Below are positions 24,933-34,005 of a stretch of DNA of 64,000 bases, piece by piece. The notes under the pieces are model-generated. The model saw only the letters and a program-made list of their open reading frames with translations, was not told the origin of the DNA and ran no database searches. This stretch comes from an uncultured Lachnospiraceae bacterium (lineage in GTDB: Bacteria; Bacillota; Clostridia; Lachnospirales; Lachnospiraceae), in assembly GCA_902476265.1 (NCBI GenBank), contig CABSCP010000001.1, forward strand, positions 434,001 to 498,000, read 5' to 3'. The translations under genes and the position numbers were made by a program. Every line of letters begins with the position of its first letter. Position 1 is the first letter of the stretch.

Positions 24933-25703
24933 TTATAAAACTGCAGTCCCTTTTTGGGCGGTCACACAATACCAGTCTACATCCTCCGGGGCAGCCCCGG
25001 TCCAGTAGGCAGGGTGACACAGAAGCTGAATGTTTTTATAACCCAGTGACTGCAGTTTCTCCAGAAGAAGCCGGCGAGGGACGGGATAATAATGTTCCTG
25101 GAAAATTTCCTTCTGAAAGAGGGCATTTTCTTTTTCAAAGGTATAGAGCAGATTGAAAGTCATGGAACCGTCGGGGTTGTAATCCCATACCTGGGTCAGA
25201 TTGATTCTTTTATCTCCGTCAAATACGGGATTATAGAGATAAAACCGGTTTTTTTCTTTTAAAATTTTATCCCAGTTTCGCATGTCAAAATACAGATAGC
25301 CGCCCTCTTTTATCAGGGAATCCATCTGTTCCAGAACGCACAGGATTTCGGAGTTGTTCACATAGGGAAGGGAATTTCCGGTACTCCCCACACAGTCAAA
25401 CTGTTCCGTAAAATTGTCTTTCAGGCAGCGGAAATCGCTGGTTCTTAAATGGACAGAAAGGCCCCGCTTCTCCGCCTTTTCCCCGCATTTTTTCAGCATG
25501 TTTTCATTCAGATCGGAGCCGGAAAGAGAAATGCCCAGCTCTGCCAGGGGAAGGGTCAGGCTTCCCGTACCGATGCTCACATCCAGAAGCGAGCGGATCG
25601 GTTTCCCGTCTAAAATAGTCTCCCAGTGCTTTTTAACCGCCTGATACTTATTTTCATCATCAAATAAATCATAAATCTCTGTTCTGTCATATAATTCTGC
25701 CAT
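24933..25703 (-). CDS. Class I SAM-dependent methyltransferase
   Basis: The 256-residue protein has the Rossmann-like methyltransferase fold: motif I LLDVSIGTGSLTLPLAELG (about residues 39-57), a following acidic loop SGSDLN near 61-66, motif II TSDFRCL near 88, and motif post-III at DMRNW near 141. The substrate is unknown. GGAGGG lies directly upstream of the ATG. It is transcribed away from the decayed LacI gene, and may share the intergenic region 25704-25815 with it. Confidence 0.87.
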   Translation of the reverse strand: MAELYDRTEIYDLFDDENKYQAVKKHWETILDGKPIRSLLDVSIGTGSLTLPLAELGISLSGSDLNENMLKKCGEKAEKRGLSVHLRTSDFRCLKDNFTEQFDCVGSTGNSLPYVNNSEILCVLEQMDSLIKEGGYLYFDMRNWDKILKEKNRFYLYNPVFDGDKRINLTQVWDYNPDGSMTFNLLYTFEKENALFQKEIFQEHYYPVPRRLLLEKLQSLGYKNIQLLCHPAYWTGAAPEDVDWYCVTAQKGTAVL

Positions 25704-25815
25704 AATACCCTCCCTGTGCGGCGATATTGTATTTTATAGTTCGCCCGCTGTGTGATATAGTAAGTATAAATCTTTCAAAATATTTTGCAAGGGCTGCTGC
25801 GCAAAAGGAGACGAC

Positions 25816-26136
25816 ATGATCACGATTAGGAAAATCGCAGAAATGGCAGGTGTGGCTCCTGCCACGGTTTCCAATGTCCTGCATGGCCGGACCTCAAAGC
25901 TGATAGGGGTCATTATCACTTATGGAAAAAGAGAGATCAAAAATCCGGCACAGGACCCGTTTTACGGAGAAATGGGCGGAGCGCTGGAACAGGAGTTCAG
26001 AAGGATAGGGCCGCCATGGAGGACGCCGGACTGCCCTGGAAGAAGCACATTTTCCAGTCGGCGGTGGATGCGGCGCGCAAAGGACTTTTGAAAATGAGAA
26101 TCTTTGTTTTTTACAGAAAGAAAAGAGGACGAGAAG
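25816..26136 (+). pseudogene. Decayed LacI-family repressor gene
   Basis: The first 25 residues are a typical LacI helix-turn-helix (ITIRKIAEMAGVAPATVSNVLHGRT). The frame then jumps directly to the start of the sugar-binding domain (SKLIGVIITYGKREIKNPAQ), missing the hinge, and after ALEQEF runs into an unrelated frame. The other frame from about 26011 encodes AAMEDAGLPWKKHIFQSAVD, which looks like the late part of the same ligand domain, followed by DAARKGLL. Two internal deletions and a frameshift thus explain the remnant. An intact gene would have regulated the alpha-glucosidase directly downstream, which now lacks a local repressor. Confidence 0.85.
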
Positions 26137-27801
26137 ATGGCAGATAAAACGAACTGGTGGAAAAAATCCGTGGTATATCAAATCTATCCCAGAAGCTTCC
26201 AGGACAGCAACGGGGACGGAATCGGGGATCTTAAAGGAATTATCAGCAGGCTGGACTATTTGCAGGATCTGGGAATTGATGCGGTATGGCTTTCTCCGGT
26301 GTGCAGGTCGCCCCAGGACGACAATGGCTATGACATATCCGATTACAGGGATATTGATCCCATGTTCGGGACCCTGGCCGATATGGAAGAACTGATTGCG
26401 GAAGGCAAAAAGAGAGGAATTCGGATCATACTGGATCTGGTCTTAAACCATTCTTCCGACGAACATTTCTGGTTTCGGGAGGCCAGAAAGAGCCGGGAGA
26501 ATCCTTATCACGATTATTATGTCTGGCGGGACGGGAAGGAAGGCACGCCCCCAAATGACATGCGGGCAGCTTTCGGCGGGTCCTGCTGGGAATGGGTGCC
26601 GGAGGTTTCGCAATACTATTTCCATCAGTTTTCCGTAAAACAGCCGGATTTGAACTGGGAAAATCCCAGGCTTCGGCAGGAGATCTACGATATGATCAAC
26701 TGGTGGATCGAGAAAGGGGTGGGTGGTTTCCGGCTGGATGTGATTGATCAGGTCGCCAAAGAGCCGGATAAAAAAATCACCGCAAACGGCCCCAGGCTGC
26801 ATGAGTTCATCCGGGAACTGAGCCAGAATACCTTTCAGCGGGCGGATCTGATCACGGTGGGAGAAGCCTGGGGAGCGGATATTGATCGGGCAAAGCTTTA
26901 CAGCGCGCCGGACGGCAGTGAATTTTCCATGGTATTCCAGTTTGAACATATCTGCCTGGATCAGATCCCGGGAAAAGAAAAATGGGATCTGGCGCCTTTG
27001 GACTTTGTGAAATTTAAGGGCGTGATGGAAAAGTGGCAGAAAGCGCTTTACGGATGCGGCTGGAACAGCCTTTTCTGGGACAATCACGACCTGCCCAGGA
27101 TTGTGTCCCGCTGGGGAAATGACGGGGAATACCGCGTACAATCCGCCAAAATGCTGGCGATCGTGTTGCACGGCATGCAGGGGACCCCTTACGTGTACCA
27201 GGGGGAAGAACTGGGCATGACAAATGCGACAGAGTTTTCGATTGAGGATTACAGAGATATTGAAACCCTCAATATGTACCGGGAGCGCATGGCGGCAGGA
27301 TATGCAGAGCGCGATATCATGGCTTCCCTTCATGCCAAAAGCCGGGACAATGCCAGAACGCCCATGCAGTGGAACAGCAGCCCGGATGCCGGTTTTTCAG
27401 AGACTGCGCCATGGATTCGTGTGAATCCCAATTATACCCGGATCAACGCAGCACAGCAGCTGGAGGATCCCGATTCGGTTTTTTACTGCTATCAGAAACT
27501 GATCGCGCTTCGCAAAAAATATGATGTTTTTGCGGACGGTGATTTTACACTGCTGTATCCGGCAGATGAGGATCTCTTCGTTTATGTGAGAGAAAATGCG
27601 GCTGAGAAGCTTGTTGTGATTGCTAATTTTCATGGAAAAACGGTGCCCGGGCCGGAAGTGGAAGGACTGGAAGAGATGGAGTTACTCTGCGCCAACTATG
27701 AGGACGTGACGGATGTGCTAAGACCATATGAGGCCAGGATGTATCTGGGAAGAAAACAGGTGCAGGGGACAGGAGAGCTGTGTTATACTGATAGCAGATA
27801 A
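26137..27801 (+). CDS. GH13 alpha-glucosidase (oligo-1,6-glucosidase type)
   Basis: The 554-residue cytoplasmic enzyme has all GH13 regions: DLVLNHSSDEH near residue 98, the nucleophile motif GGFRLDVID near 197, the acid/base GEAWG near 247 and FWDNHDLPR near 315. YQIYPRSFQDSNGDGIGDL at the N-terminus and the QGGFxx-like GTPYVYQGEELGMTN segment fit the GH13_31 family, which cleaves isomaltose, panose, sucrose or trehalose-6-P-type alpha-glucosides. The ATG at 26137 is preceded by GAGGA; an in-frame ATG at 26104 lies in the remnant of the LacI gene. No transporter is next to it. Confidence 0.93.
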   Translation: MADKTNWWKKSVVYQIYPRSFQDSNGDGIGDLKGIISRLDYLQDLGIDAVWLSPVCRSPQDDNGYDISDYRDIDPMFGTLADMEELIAEGKKRGIRIILDLVLNHSSDEHFWFREARKSRENPYHDYYVWRDGKEGTPPNDMRAAFGGSCWEWVPEVSQYYFHQFSVKQPDLNWENPRLRQEIYDMINWWIEKGVGGFRLDVIDQVAKEPDKKITANGPRLHEFIRELSQNTFQRADLITVGEAWGADIDRAKLYSAPDGSEFSMVFQFEHICLDQIPGKEKWDLAPLDFVKFKGVMEKWQKALYGCGWNSLFWDNHDLPRIVSRWGNDGEYRVQSAKMLAIVLHGMQGTPYVYQGEELGMTNATEFSIEDYRDIETLNMYRERMAAGYAERDIMASLHAKSRDNARTPMQWNSSPDAGFSETAPWIRVNPNYTRINAAQQLEDPDSVFYCYQKLIALRKKYDVFADGDFTLLYPADEDLFVYVRENAAEKLVVIANFHGKTVPGPEVEGLEEMELLCANYEDVTDVLRPYEARMYLGRKQVQGTGELCYTDSR

Positions 27802-27845
27802 TATGCTGCAAAGGGTCTGTAGTTTGAAGGGATTTTGGTGGTAAT

Positions 27846-29381
27846 TTGGAGAGCAGAAAAAAACTGAAGGAAAAATGGCAGGAGGCGGTCAGCGCCGTTC
27901 TGCCGATTATCGGTATCGTGATGGTTCTGTGTTTTGGCATTGCACCGATTTCACCCAGCATCCTGCTCTGCTTTTTGATGGGGGCGGTGCTTCTGCTGGC
28001 GGGAATGATGTTTTTTACGCTGGGAGCGGAAATGGCGATGTCAACCATGGGAGAAAGGGTAGGCACCTGCCTGACAAGGAGCAGGAAGCTGGCAGTTGTA
28101 ATTGTACTGACTTTTTTACTCGGCTTTATCATCACCATTTCCGAGCCGGATCTGCAGGTGCTGGCACAGCAGGTTCCGGCTATACCGAATATGGTTTTGA
28201 TCCTGTCCGTCGCCTGCGGTGTCGGAGTCTTTCTGGTGGCGGCGATGCTGCGTATGCTTTTTGGGATTGCATTGCCTCCCCTGTTGGTTTTCTTTTATCT
28301 GGTCATCTTTCTACTGGCCGCTTTTGTGCCGAAGGATTTTCTGAATGTTGCCTTTGATTCCGGAGGCGTGACGACAGGACCCATGACGGTTCCTTTTATC
28401 ATGGCTCTGGGGGTCGGCGTATCCGCGATCAGAAGTGACAGACATGCCGCAGACGACAGCTTCGGTCTGGTAGCGCTGGCATCGGTGGGCCCCATTTTAT
28501 CCGTGATGATTCTGGGGCTGATTTATCCGCCCCAGGAAGGTATTTATACTGCGCCGGTTATTCCGGAGATCGGCAATTCCAGGCAGCTGTGGAACCTTTT
28601 TTCCACAGGGCTTCCAGTTTATATGAAGGAGATTGGAATATCGCTTTTGCCGATTGTCCTCTTTTTTCTGGTCTTTCAGCTTCTGGTGTTGAAGCTGTCC
28701 AAACGGGTGATGATACGGATCATTGTAGGGCTGGCGTATACCTATGCAGGACTGGTTTTGTTTTTGACAGGGGTGAATGTTGGATTTCTGCCGGCGGGTA
28801 ATTATCTGGGGCAGGTGCTGGCAGGAATGCGTTATCCCTGGCTGCTGGTTCCGATTGCCATGATCATGGGATATTTTATTGTAAAGGCAGAGCCTGCCGT
28901 ATATGTGCTCAACAAACAGGTAGAAGAAATCACGGATGGCGCGATCCCGGCCAAAGCCATGGGAACGGGGCTTTCTGCAGGGGTGGCGGTCTCTCTGGGC
29001 ATCGCCATGATCCGTGTGCTGACGGGCATTTCCATTTTCTGGTTTTTAATCCCGGGTTATGCGCTGGCGTTGGGCATTTCCTTTTTTGTCCCCAAAATCT
29101 ATACTGCTATCGCTTTCGACTCGGGCGGGGTGGCATCCGGTCCTATGACGGCAGCTTTTCTGCTGCCGCTGGCACAGGGAGCGTGCACTGCGCTTGGCGG
29201 GAACATGGTGACGGACGCTTTCGGCGTTGTCGCCATGGTGGCGATGACACCGCTCATCACAATTCAGGTGATGGGGCTGGCCGTGAAAATCACAGAGCGC
29301 CGCAGCAAAAAATATGAGGCGGCACAGAAGCCCGAAGCCGTTTTCACTCGGTGGGAAGAGGATGGCATTATAGAATTATGA
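27846..29381 (+). CDS. DUF1538-family membrane protein with internal duplication
   Basis: The 511-residue protein has about 14 membrane segments in two homologous halves. The motif AFDSGGVTTGPMT appears near residue 170 and again as AFDSGGVASGPMT near 424, each followed by a DSFG/DAFG-V-A-x-x-P sequence. This two-fold repeat is typical of secondary transporters or channels with inverted pseudo-symmetry. The family has no established substrate. The start is a TTG, since the only in-frame stop upstream is at 27825 and no ATG or GTG is available. It is paired with a PII-like protein, which suggests nucleotide-dependent gating. Confidence 0.85.
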   Translation: MESRKKLKEKWQEAVSAVLPIIGIVMVLCFGIAPISPSILLCFLMGAVLLLAGMMFFTLGAEMAMSTMGERVGTCLTRSRKLAVVIVLTFLLGFIITISEPDLQVLAQQVPAIPNMVLILSVACGVGVFLVAAMLRMLFGIALPPLLVFFYLVIFLLAAFVPKDFLNVAFDSGGVTTGPMTVPFIMALGVGVSAIRSDRHAADDSFGLVALASVGPILSVMILGLIYPPQEGIYTAPVIPEIGNSRQLWNLFSTGLPVYMKEIGISLLPIVLFFLVFQLLVLKLSKRVMIRIIVGLAYTYAGLVLFLTGVNVGFLPAGNYLGQVLAGMRYPWLLVPIAMIMGYFIVKAEPAVYVLNKQVEEITDGAIPAKAMGTGLSAGVAVSLGIAMIRVLTGISIFWFLIPGYALALGISFFVPKIYTAIAFDSGGVASGPMTAAFLLPLAQGACTALGGNMVTDAFGVVAMVAMTPLITIQVMGLAVKITERRSKKYEAAQKPEAVFTRWEEDGIIEL

Positions 29382-29424
29382 TGGCCGGTGTGTTCAGAGG
29401 CTTTGTCGGAGAGGATGAAATTTT

Positions 29425-30108
29425 ATGAGCGAATTGTATTGGATGGCGACCGTCAGCGACAGAAACCAAAGCAGACGCTTTCTGATGTTTTATAAGGAGC
29501 ATGGAATAAATGTGACATTTCTGACGCTGGGCAGGGGAACCGCGGCTTCGGAAATACTGGATTCCTTTGGCCTGGAAGCGGCGGAAAAGGCGATTTTATT
29601 TGCTGTGGTGACGGATACGGAATGGAAAGAGATTAAAAGCGGGCTGGAGAAGCAGATAAAAATCGATATTCCGGGAAGCGGAATTGCATTTATACTGCCT
29701 ATGAGCAGCATTGGCGGCAAACGGCAGCTGTCCTTTCTGACAGAGGGCCGCAGCTTTGAAAAAGGGGAGGAAAGCACCTTGAAGGATACCAGATATGAAC
29801 TTCTTATCGTGATCGCAAATCAGGGGTATACGGAAATGATTATGGATGCTGCCAGAGAGGCCAAGGCCACAGGCGGTACAGTCATTCATGCGAAAGGAAC
29901 CGGCATGGAAAAAGCGGAGAAATTTATGGGCGTTTCTTTGGCAGCAGAGAAGGAAATGATTTTCATGGTGACCAAAAAAGAGGATAAGAACCAAATTATG
30001 GAGGCGATCATGAGGAAAGCCGGAATGGACAGCAAAGCGAAATCCATCGTTTTTTCGCTGCCGGTGACGGAGACTGCCGGAATGCGGCTGATGGAAGGGG
30101 AAGAATGA
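29425..30108 (+). CDS. Tandem PII-like regulatory protein
   Basis: The 227-residue protein consists of two ferredoxin-like PII domains in tandem: residues 1-107 and about 121-227, the second with GGTVIHAKGTG near 150 where canonical PII has its T-loop start. PII proteins trimerise and bind ATP, ADP, c-di-AMP or other small ligands to control transporters. The tandem form next to DUF1538 suggests that it caps that membrane protein. GAGG lies upstream; a hairpin terminator with six T follows. The canonical uridylylated Tyr is not recognisable. Confidence 0.82.
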   Translation: MSELYWMATVSDRNQSRRFLMFYKEHGINVTFLTLGRGTAASEILDSFGLEAAEKAILFAVVTDTEWKEIKSGLEKQIKIDIPGSGIAFILPMSSIGGKRQLSFLTEGRSFEKGEESTLKDTRYELLIVIANQGYTEMIMDAAREAKATGGTVIHAKGTGMEKAEKFMGVSLAAEKEMIFMVTKKEDKNQIMEAIMRKAGMDSKAKSIVFSLPVTETAGMRLMEGEE

Positions 30109-30161
30109 TAGGGCGCACGAAAAATGGATTTGTAAATTGTCAGACGGAATGAATGGAAAGG

Positions 30162-30206
30162 GCCGGAGAGGCAGGTCGATATGGACCTGGCAGCTTCGGC
30201 TTTTTT
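30162..30206 (+). terminator. Terminator after the PII-like gene
   Basis: Nested stems (30162-30168 with 30194-30200, and 30172-30177 with 30184-30189) are followed by TTTTTT at 30201-30206. Confidence 0.75.
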
Positions 30207-30362
30207 GTGCGATAGCGGCTTTGGCCTTTTTGGTGCAGTATACTCTGCCGCTGGGGTGAAAATTCTTACCAGTGGTGCAGGGCATCTTGCATTTTTATTC
30301 TGTTTTGTTATGATGAGAAAGCGGTTTACAAAAGAAGAAAATTCGGGAAGGGAGGGAAAGCC

Positions 30363-31127
30363 ATGCCGGTGCTGGGATTGTACTGCACCCGGAAAACACT
30401 CGGAAAAGAAATTGAAAATACGGTTTTGGCGCTGTGGGCCAGGCGCCGCATCACAAAAGCGGACAGGGAATGGCCGGATTTTGCGGATGATTCGCTGCGG
30501 CATCTGGATTCCCTGACCGAACTGACGGAAAATAAAGCTGCAGACTTAAGAAGTGAAAAGGAGCCGGTTTCCTGGCTGATCCTTTCCTGTGATACGGTGC
30601 AGGAAACATTTGAAACAGCGGAACAGCTATGGAAAGAACAGCCCAGCCTGCCGGTCATTTTTATCGCAACGCAGGCGGAAGAAGTCTTTGAAGCGCTTCC
30701 TTATCCTTTTTTTCATGTAGTCAGAGACTATGCGCTGGAGCAGGACCTGCAGGCGGTATTGTGCAAAATGGAAAGATCCCGGCCCAGGCGGCCCCGGTGG
30801 AGGGTATTTCAATGTAAGAGCGGCGCGGTGCGGGTGCTTCAGAAGGAGATTTTATATCTGGAAAGTGACCGCCATGAAATCCGGGTGCACTCTGAAAAAG
30901 AAGTTTTTTCTATTTCGGAAACGCTGGGGTGGTGGGAGGAAATGCTGAAGGAAGAGGGATTTATCCGGATCCATAAAAGCTTTCTTGTCAATTTTTACCA
31001 CGTGGGAAAAATTGACAAGGACAGTCTTCTGCTGGACAACGGGGAAAGGCTGTTCATCAGCAGATACCGCTATCCGGAAGTGAAAGCCCGATTTGAAAGC
31101 TACATGCGGCATTTGGAATTTTTATAA
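30363..31127 (+). CDS. LytTR-family DNA-binding regulator with degenerate receiver
   Basis: The 254-residue protein has a C-terminal LytTR domain (about 146-250; ILYLESDRHEIRVHS, FIRIHKSFLVNFYHVGKID and the ending RLFISRYRY). The N-terminal 130 residues have the length of a response-regulator receiver, but the acidic pocket and phosphorylatable Asp are not apparent (LILSCDT occupies the place of the usual LLDxxMP). It therefore probably acts without a histidine kinase. GGGAGGG lies upstream. LytTR proteins often control exporters, and a three-gene ABC-2 operon follows after 204 bases carrying a 30-bp repeat. Confidence 0.85.
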   Translation: MPVLGLYCTRKTLGKEIENTVLALWARRRITKADREWPDFADDSLRHLDSLTELTENKAADLRSEKEPVSWLILSCDTVQETFETAEQLWKEQPSLPVIFIATQAEEVFEALPYPFFHVVRDYALEQDLQAVLCKMERSRPRRPRWRVFQCKSGAVRVLQKEILYLESDRHEIRVHSEKEVFSISETLGWWEEMLKEEGFIRIHKSFLVNFYHVGKIDKDSLLLDNGERLFISRYRYPEVKARFESYMRHLEFL

Positions 31128-31128
31128 T

Positions 31129-31158
31129 GAAAGTGTCATCAATGGACAGACGGAATGG
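31129..31158 (+). repeat. First copy of a perfect 30-bp direct repeat
   Basis: The sequence 31129-31158 recurs exactly at 31293-31322, a period of 164 bases. The first copy begins at the stop codon of the LytTR gene. Both contain GTGTCATCAATGGACAG. Confidence 0.95.
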
Positions 31159-31244
31159 GGTGCTTGCACACCAGTCCGCCTGGACATTAGATGACCAGGG
31201 CGAAATGAGCAGGGAGGCCGGGAGGCCGGACTGCGAATGAGACC

Positions 31245-31280
31245 GTCGATTGCGGGAGTGCGCCGCACGGAGCAATCGAC
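31245..31280 (+). terminator. Hairpin between the LytTR gene and the ABC operon
   Basis: A 9-bp perfect stem (31245-31253 with 31272-31280) is followed by only three T. It may be a weak terminator after the LytTR gene. Confidence 0.45.
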
Positions 31281-31292
31281 TTTCATGTAGGA

Positions 31293-31322
31293 GAAAGTGT
31301 CATCAATGGACAGACGGAATGG
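31293..31322 (+). repeat. Second copy of the 30-bp direct repeat, at the ABC gene ribosome binding site
   Basis: This copy ends where the ribosome binding site (GGAGGAG) of the ABC ATPase gene begins, ten bases before the ATG at 31332. The duplication therefore covers the leader of the ABC operon and could be a regulatory site for the LytTR protein or a simple segment duplication. Confidence 0.9.
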
Positions 31323-31331
31323 AGGAGAATC

Positions 31332-32315
31332 ATGTCGATTATTACAGTGGAGCATTTGGAGAAGGAATTTATTTATTATAAAAAGGCGGCCGGGCTGCAA
31401 GGTTCCCTGCACAACCTTTTTCACCGGGAAATGTTGAAAAAGACAGCGGTGCACGATATTTCCTTTTCAGTAGAAAAAGGGGAGATCATCGGATTATTGG
31501 GACCCAACGGGGCGGGCAAGACGACCACGCTGAAAATGATGTCCGGTATTTTGTTTCCGTCCGGGGGAACGGTATCCGTTGACGGTTTTGTGCCCTGGGA
31601 GAGGAAAAATGAATTCAAACGCCGGTTTTCCATCGTCATGGGACAGAAAAACCAGCTGTGGTGGGATCTGCCTGCCAGCGACAGTTTTTATCTGAACAAG
31701 TGCATATTCGGGGTGGATGATCTGGAATACCGGAAAACGGTGGAAGAATTATCAGAGCTTTTGGATGTGAAGGAACTCATGAATGTCCAGGTGCGGCGGC
31801 TGTCATTAGGAGAGCGGATGAAAATGGAGATTCTGGCGGCGCTGATCCACCGGCCCCAGATTTTATTTCTGGATGAGCCGACCATCGGTCTGGACATCAT
31901 CTCCCAGCAGAAAATCAGAGACTTCCTGCGTTATTATAATGAGCAGACGAAAACTACAGTGATTCTGACCAGCCACTATATGCGGGATATTGAGGAACTG
32001 TGCAGCCGGGCTGTGGTCATCAACAGGGGGCAGCTGGTCTATGACGGGCTCCTTTCTGAGATCAATCAGCGCATGGGGAATAAAAAGCTGGTGACACTGA
32101 TGAGTACGGAACCGATTCCGGAGGAAAGACTGGCCATCTTTGGAAGGGTGAGGGAAGTGAAAGAGACAAAAGCGGTGCTGGAAGTTCCCAGAGAACGGAT
32201 GAAGGAAACCGCATCCGCGATCCTGTCTTCCCTGCCGGTGGAAGATTTTACGGTTACGGAAATCCCGCTGGAGGAAAACATCGCTCTGATTTTTCAAAAG
32301 GAGGTGGCGTCATGA
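31332..32315 (+). CDS. ABC-2 type transporter ATP-binding protein
   Basis: The 327-residue ATPase has Walker A GPNGAGKTT near residue 57, a Q-loop at MGQKNQLWWD near 107, the signature LSLGERMKME near 156, Walker B ILFLDEPTIGLD near 177 and the H-loop His near 211. The C-terminal 90 residues form an extra regulatory domain. The overlap with the next gene is four bases (ATGA), and both permeases belong to the DUF990/ABC2_membrane_6 type, so this is a complete exporter of unknown substrate. Confidence 0.92.
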   Translation: MSIITVEHLEKEFIYYKKAAGLQGSLHNLFHREMLKKTAVHDISFSVEKGEIIGLLGPNGAGKTTTLKMMSGILFPSGGTVSVDGFVPWERKNEFKRRFSIVMGQKNQLWWDLPASDSFYLNKCIFGVDDLEYRKTVEELSELLDVKELMNVQVRRLSLGERMKMEILAALIHRPQILFLDEPTIGLDIISQQKIRDFLRYYNEQTKTTVILTSHYMRDIEELCSRAVVINRGQLVYDGLLSEINQRMGNKKLVTLMSTEPIPEERLAIFGRVREVKETKAVLEVPRERMKETASAILSSLPVEDFTVTEIPLEENIALIFQKEVAS

Positions 32316-33112
32316 ATCCGTACCGCTGCTGTTTTCTGATGGGAGTGGAAAAATCGCTGGAATATCGGGCTAACTTTTTCCTGAGCCTTTTGAGCGCGGT
32401 GTTTCCCATCATCATTCAAACTTTTTTATGGAACTATCTATATGGAAATTCGGATGCAGCGTCCATGACCGGTTATTCCTATACCCAGATCATGGTATAT
32501 ACACTGCTGGCCACCCTGATTTCCCACCTGGTTACAACCGGATTTGAGTATGAGATGAATACGGATATCAAAAACGGGGGCCTGAACAAATACCTGGTGA
32601 AGCCTGTGAGTTATCGGAGTTATCAGTTCTTCTCCTTCTTGGGAGAAAAGGCGCCTCAGCTTCTGATCCTTCTGATCGTGGCAGCCGGCCTGATCGGTTT
32701 TTCAGTGGCCTTTTTGGAACTGACCCTGTCTTTGGGACGAGTGCTTGCTTTTTTGGTCAGTCTGGTCCTGGCGGTGGTTCTGAACTTTTTCATTTTCTAC
32801 AGTGTGGCGCTGATCAGCTTTTGGCTGACGGACGTGAATCTGATGTTTGGCACGGTGAGCGTTGTGCTGGTGGTGGTCAGCGGCGGCGTATTTCCCATGG
32901 ATATTTTCGGGGAAAAGGCAGCGTTTTTGATCAATCTGCTTCCCTTTGGATATACCACCCAGTTTCCTGTAAATATCATCAACGGCCGGTATGACTGGGC
33001 GCAGGCAGGCAGCGGATTTTTGTGTCAGATATTCTGGATTTGCTGTTTTGGAGTTTTGGCGGAACTGTTGTGGAAATCCGGTTTAAAACGGTTCGCGGGA
33101 GTGGGAGGTTGA
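32312..33112 (+). CDS. ABC-2 family permease (DUF990 type), subunit 1
   Basis: The 266-residue protein has six membrane segments and the conserved beginning MGVEKSLEYRANFFLSLLSAVFPI, followed by the cytoplasmic-loop sequence GGLNKYLVKPVSYRSYQ (about residue 90), shared with its partner. It overlaps the ATPase gene by four bases and is followed by the second permease after one base. The pair would make a heterodimeric pore. Confidence 0.9.
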   Translation: MNPYRCCFLMGVEKSLEYRANFFLSLLSAVFPIIIQTFLWNYLYGNSDAASMTGYSYTQIMVYTLLATLISHLVTTGFEYEMNTDIKNGGLNKYLVKPVSYRSYQFFSFLGEKAPQLLILLIVAAGLIGFSVAFLELTLSLGRVLAFLVSLVLAVVLNFFIFYSVALISFWLTDVNLMFGTVSVVLVVVSGGVFPMDIFGEKAAFLINLLPFGYTTQFPVNIINGRYDWAQAGSGFLCQIFWICCFGVLAELLWKSGLKRFAGVGG

Positions 33113-33113
33113 A

Positions 33114-33956
33114 ATGGAAGGAAGAATGGAAACAAAAAGAGAAGGGATGCGGTATCTGGGGGCTTCCGCAAAGCGATATTTTCAGCTTCTTTATGTATTC
33201 GGAAAATTTTCCCTGATGGCGCAGATGGAATACCGGGCCAATTTCGCAGCCGGTGTGGCGGTGGAAACCGGATGGATGCTGATCAAGCTTTTATATGTGG
33301 CGGTGATATACCGGGCGGGAGTTAATATCGGGCTTTTGACCCCGGATCATATCCTGCTTTTCATCGGGATTTATGTGCTGATGACGGGATTTTATATGCT
33401 GTATTATGGGAATTTTACCTCCTTGAGTTCCATGGTGCGGGAAGGGGAACTGGACATGTATCTGGTAAAACCCATGTCCCTGCAGTTTTTGGTCACCATG
33501 CGGAGACTTGACATTTCCCTGCTTTTGCCGGATTTCATCGCCGGAGTAGCGATGATTGCCATCGGCTGGCACAGGGCAGGGCTGCCCGTGGACTTTGTAT
33601 CGGTGGCGGGATTTGTATTTTTCCTGCTTTGCGGGAATCTGCTGACTTACAGCCTGTTTTTACTCCCCCATCTCCTGTGTTTCTGGATCGTATCCACCAG
33701 AGGGATCGCAGATATGACCACAGCGCTCTGGGACTTCAATAATATGCCCCAGCTGATTTACGGAAAGTGGATGCAGCGCATCGGCACCTTTATCCTGCCG
33801 GTGTTTGTGATCACCAATTTCCCGGGGCTGTTTTTGATGGGGCAGCTTTCCTTTGGGATGATGGCCTGGGGCGTCATTGCGCCGGTGCTGTTTTTCTTCA
33901 TCGCCCGGGCGGTCTGGAAAAGGGCCGTGAAAAATTATAGCTCGGCGAGCTCATGA
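33114..33956 (+). CDS. ABC-2 family permease (DUF990 type), subunit 2
   Basis: The 280-residue protein is homologous to the first permease: AQMEYRANFAAGVAVE near residue 36 and GELDMYLVKPMSLQFLV near 112, with six membrane segments. GGAGG lies six bases before the ATG. It ends the operon; no terminator is apparent in the 49 bases before the convergent MATE gene. Confidence 0.9.
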   Translation: MEGRMETKREGMRYLGASAKRYFQLLYVFGKFSLMAQMEYRANFAAGVAVETGWMLIKLLYVAVIYRAGVNIGLLTPDHILLFIGIYVLMTGFYMLYYGNFTSLSSMVREGELDMYLVKPMSLQFLVTMRRLDISLLLPDFIAGVAMIAIGWHRAGLPVDFVSVAGFVFFLLCGNLLTYSLFLLPHLLCFWIVSTRGIADMTTALWDFNNMPQLIYGKWMQRIGTFILPVFVITNFPGLFLMGQLSFGMMAWGVIAPVLFFFIARAVWKRAVKNYSSASS

Positions 33957-34005
33957 ATTTATTGAAAAGGATAACAGAAAGTTTGCAAAGCGCACAGGCT
34001 ATTGT

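Noticed and set aside
24924..24962. A stem GGGACTG/CAGTCCC followed by five T on the plus strand
   Set aside because: It overlaps the 3' end of the minus-strand methyltransferase gene and has no plus-strand gene upstream to terminate.
26443..27333. A 296-codon antisense ORF over the alpha-glucosidase
   Set aside because: Shadow of the sense frame; all GH13 motifs are on the other strand.
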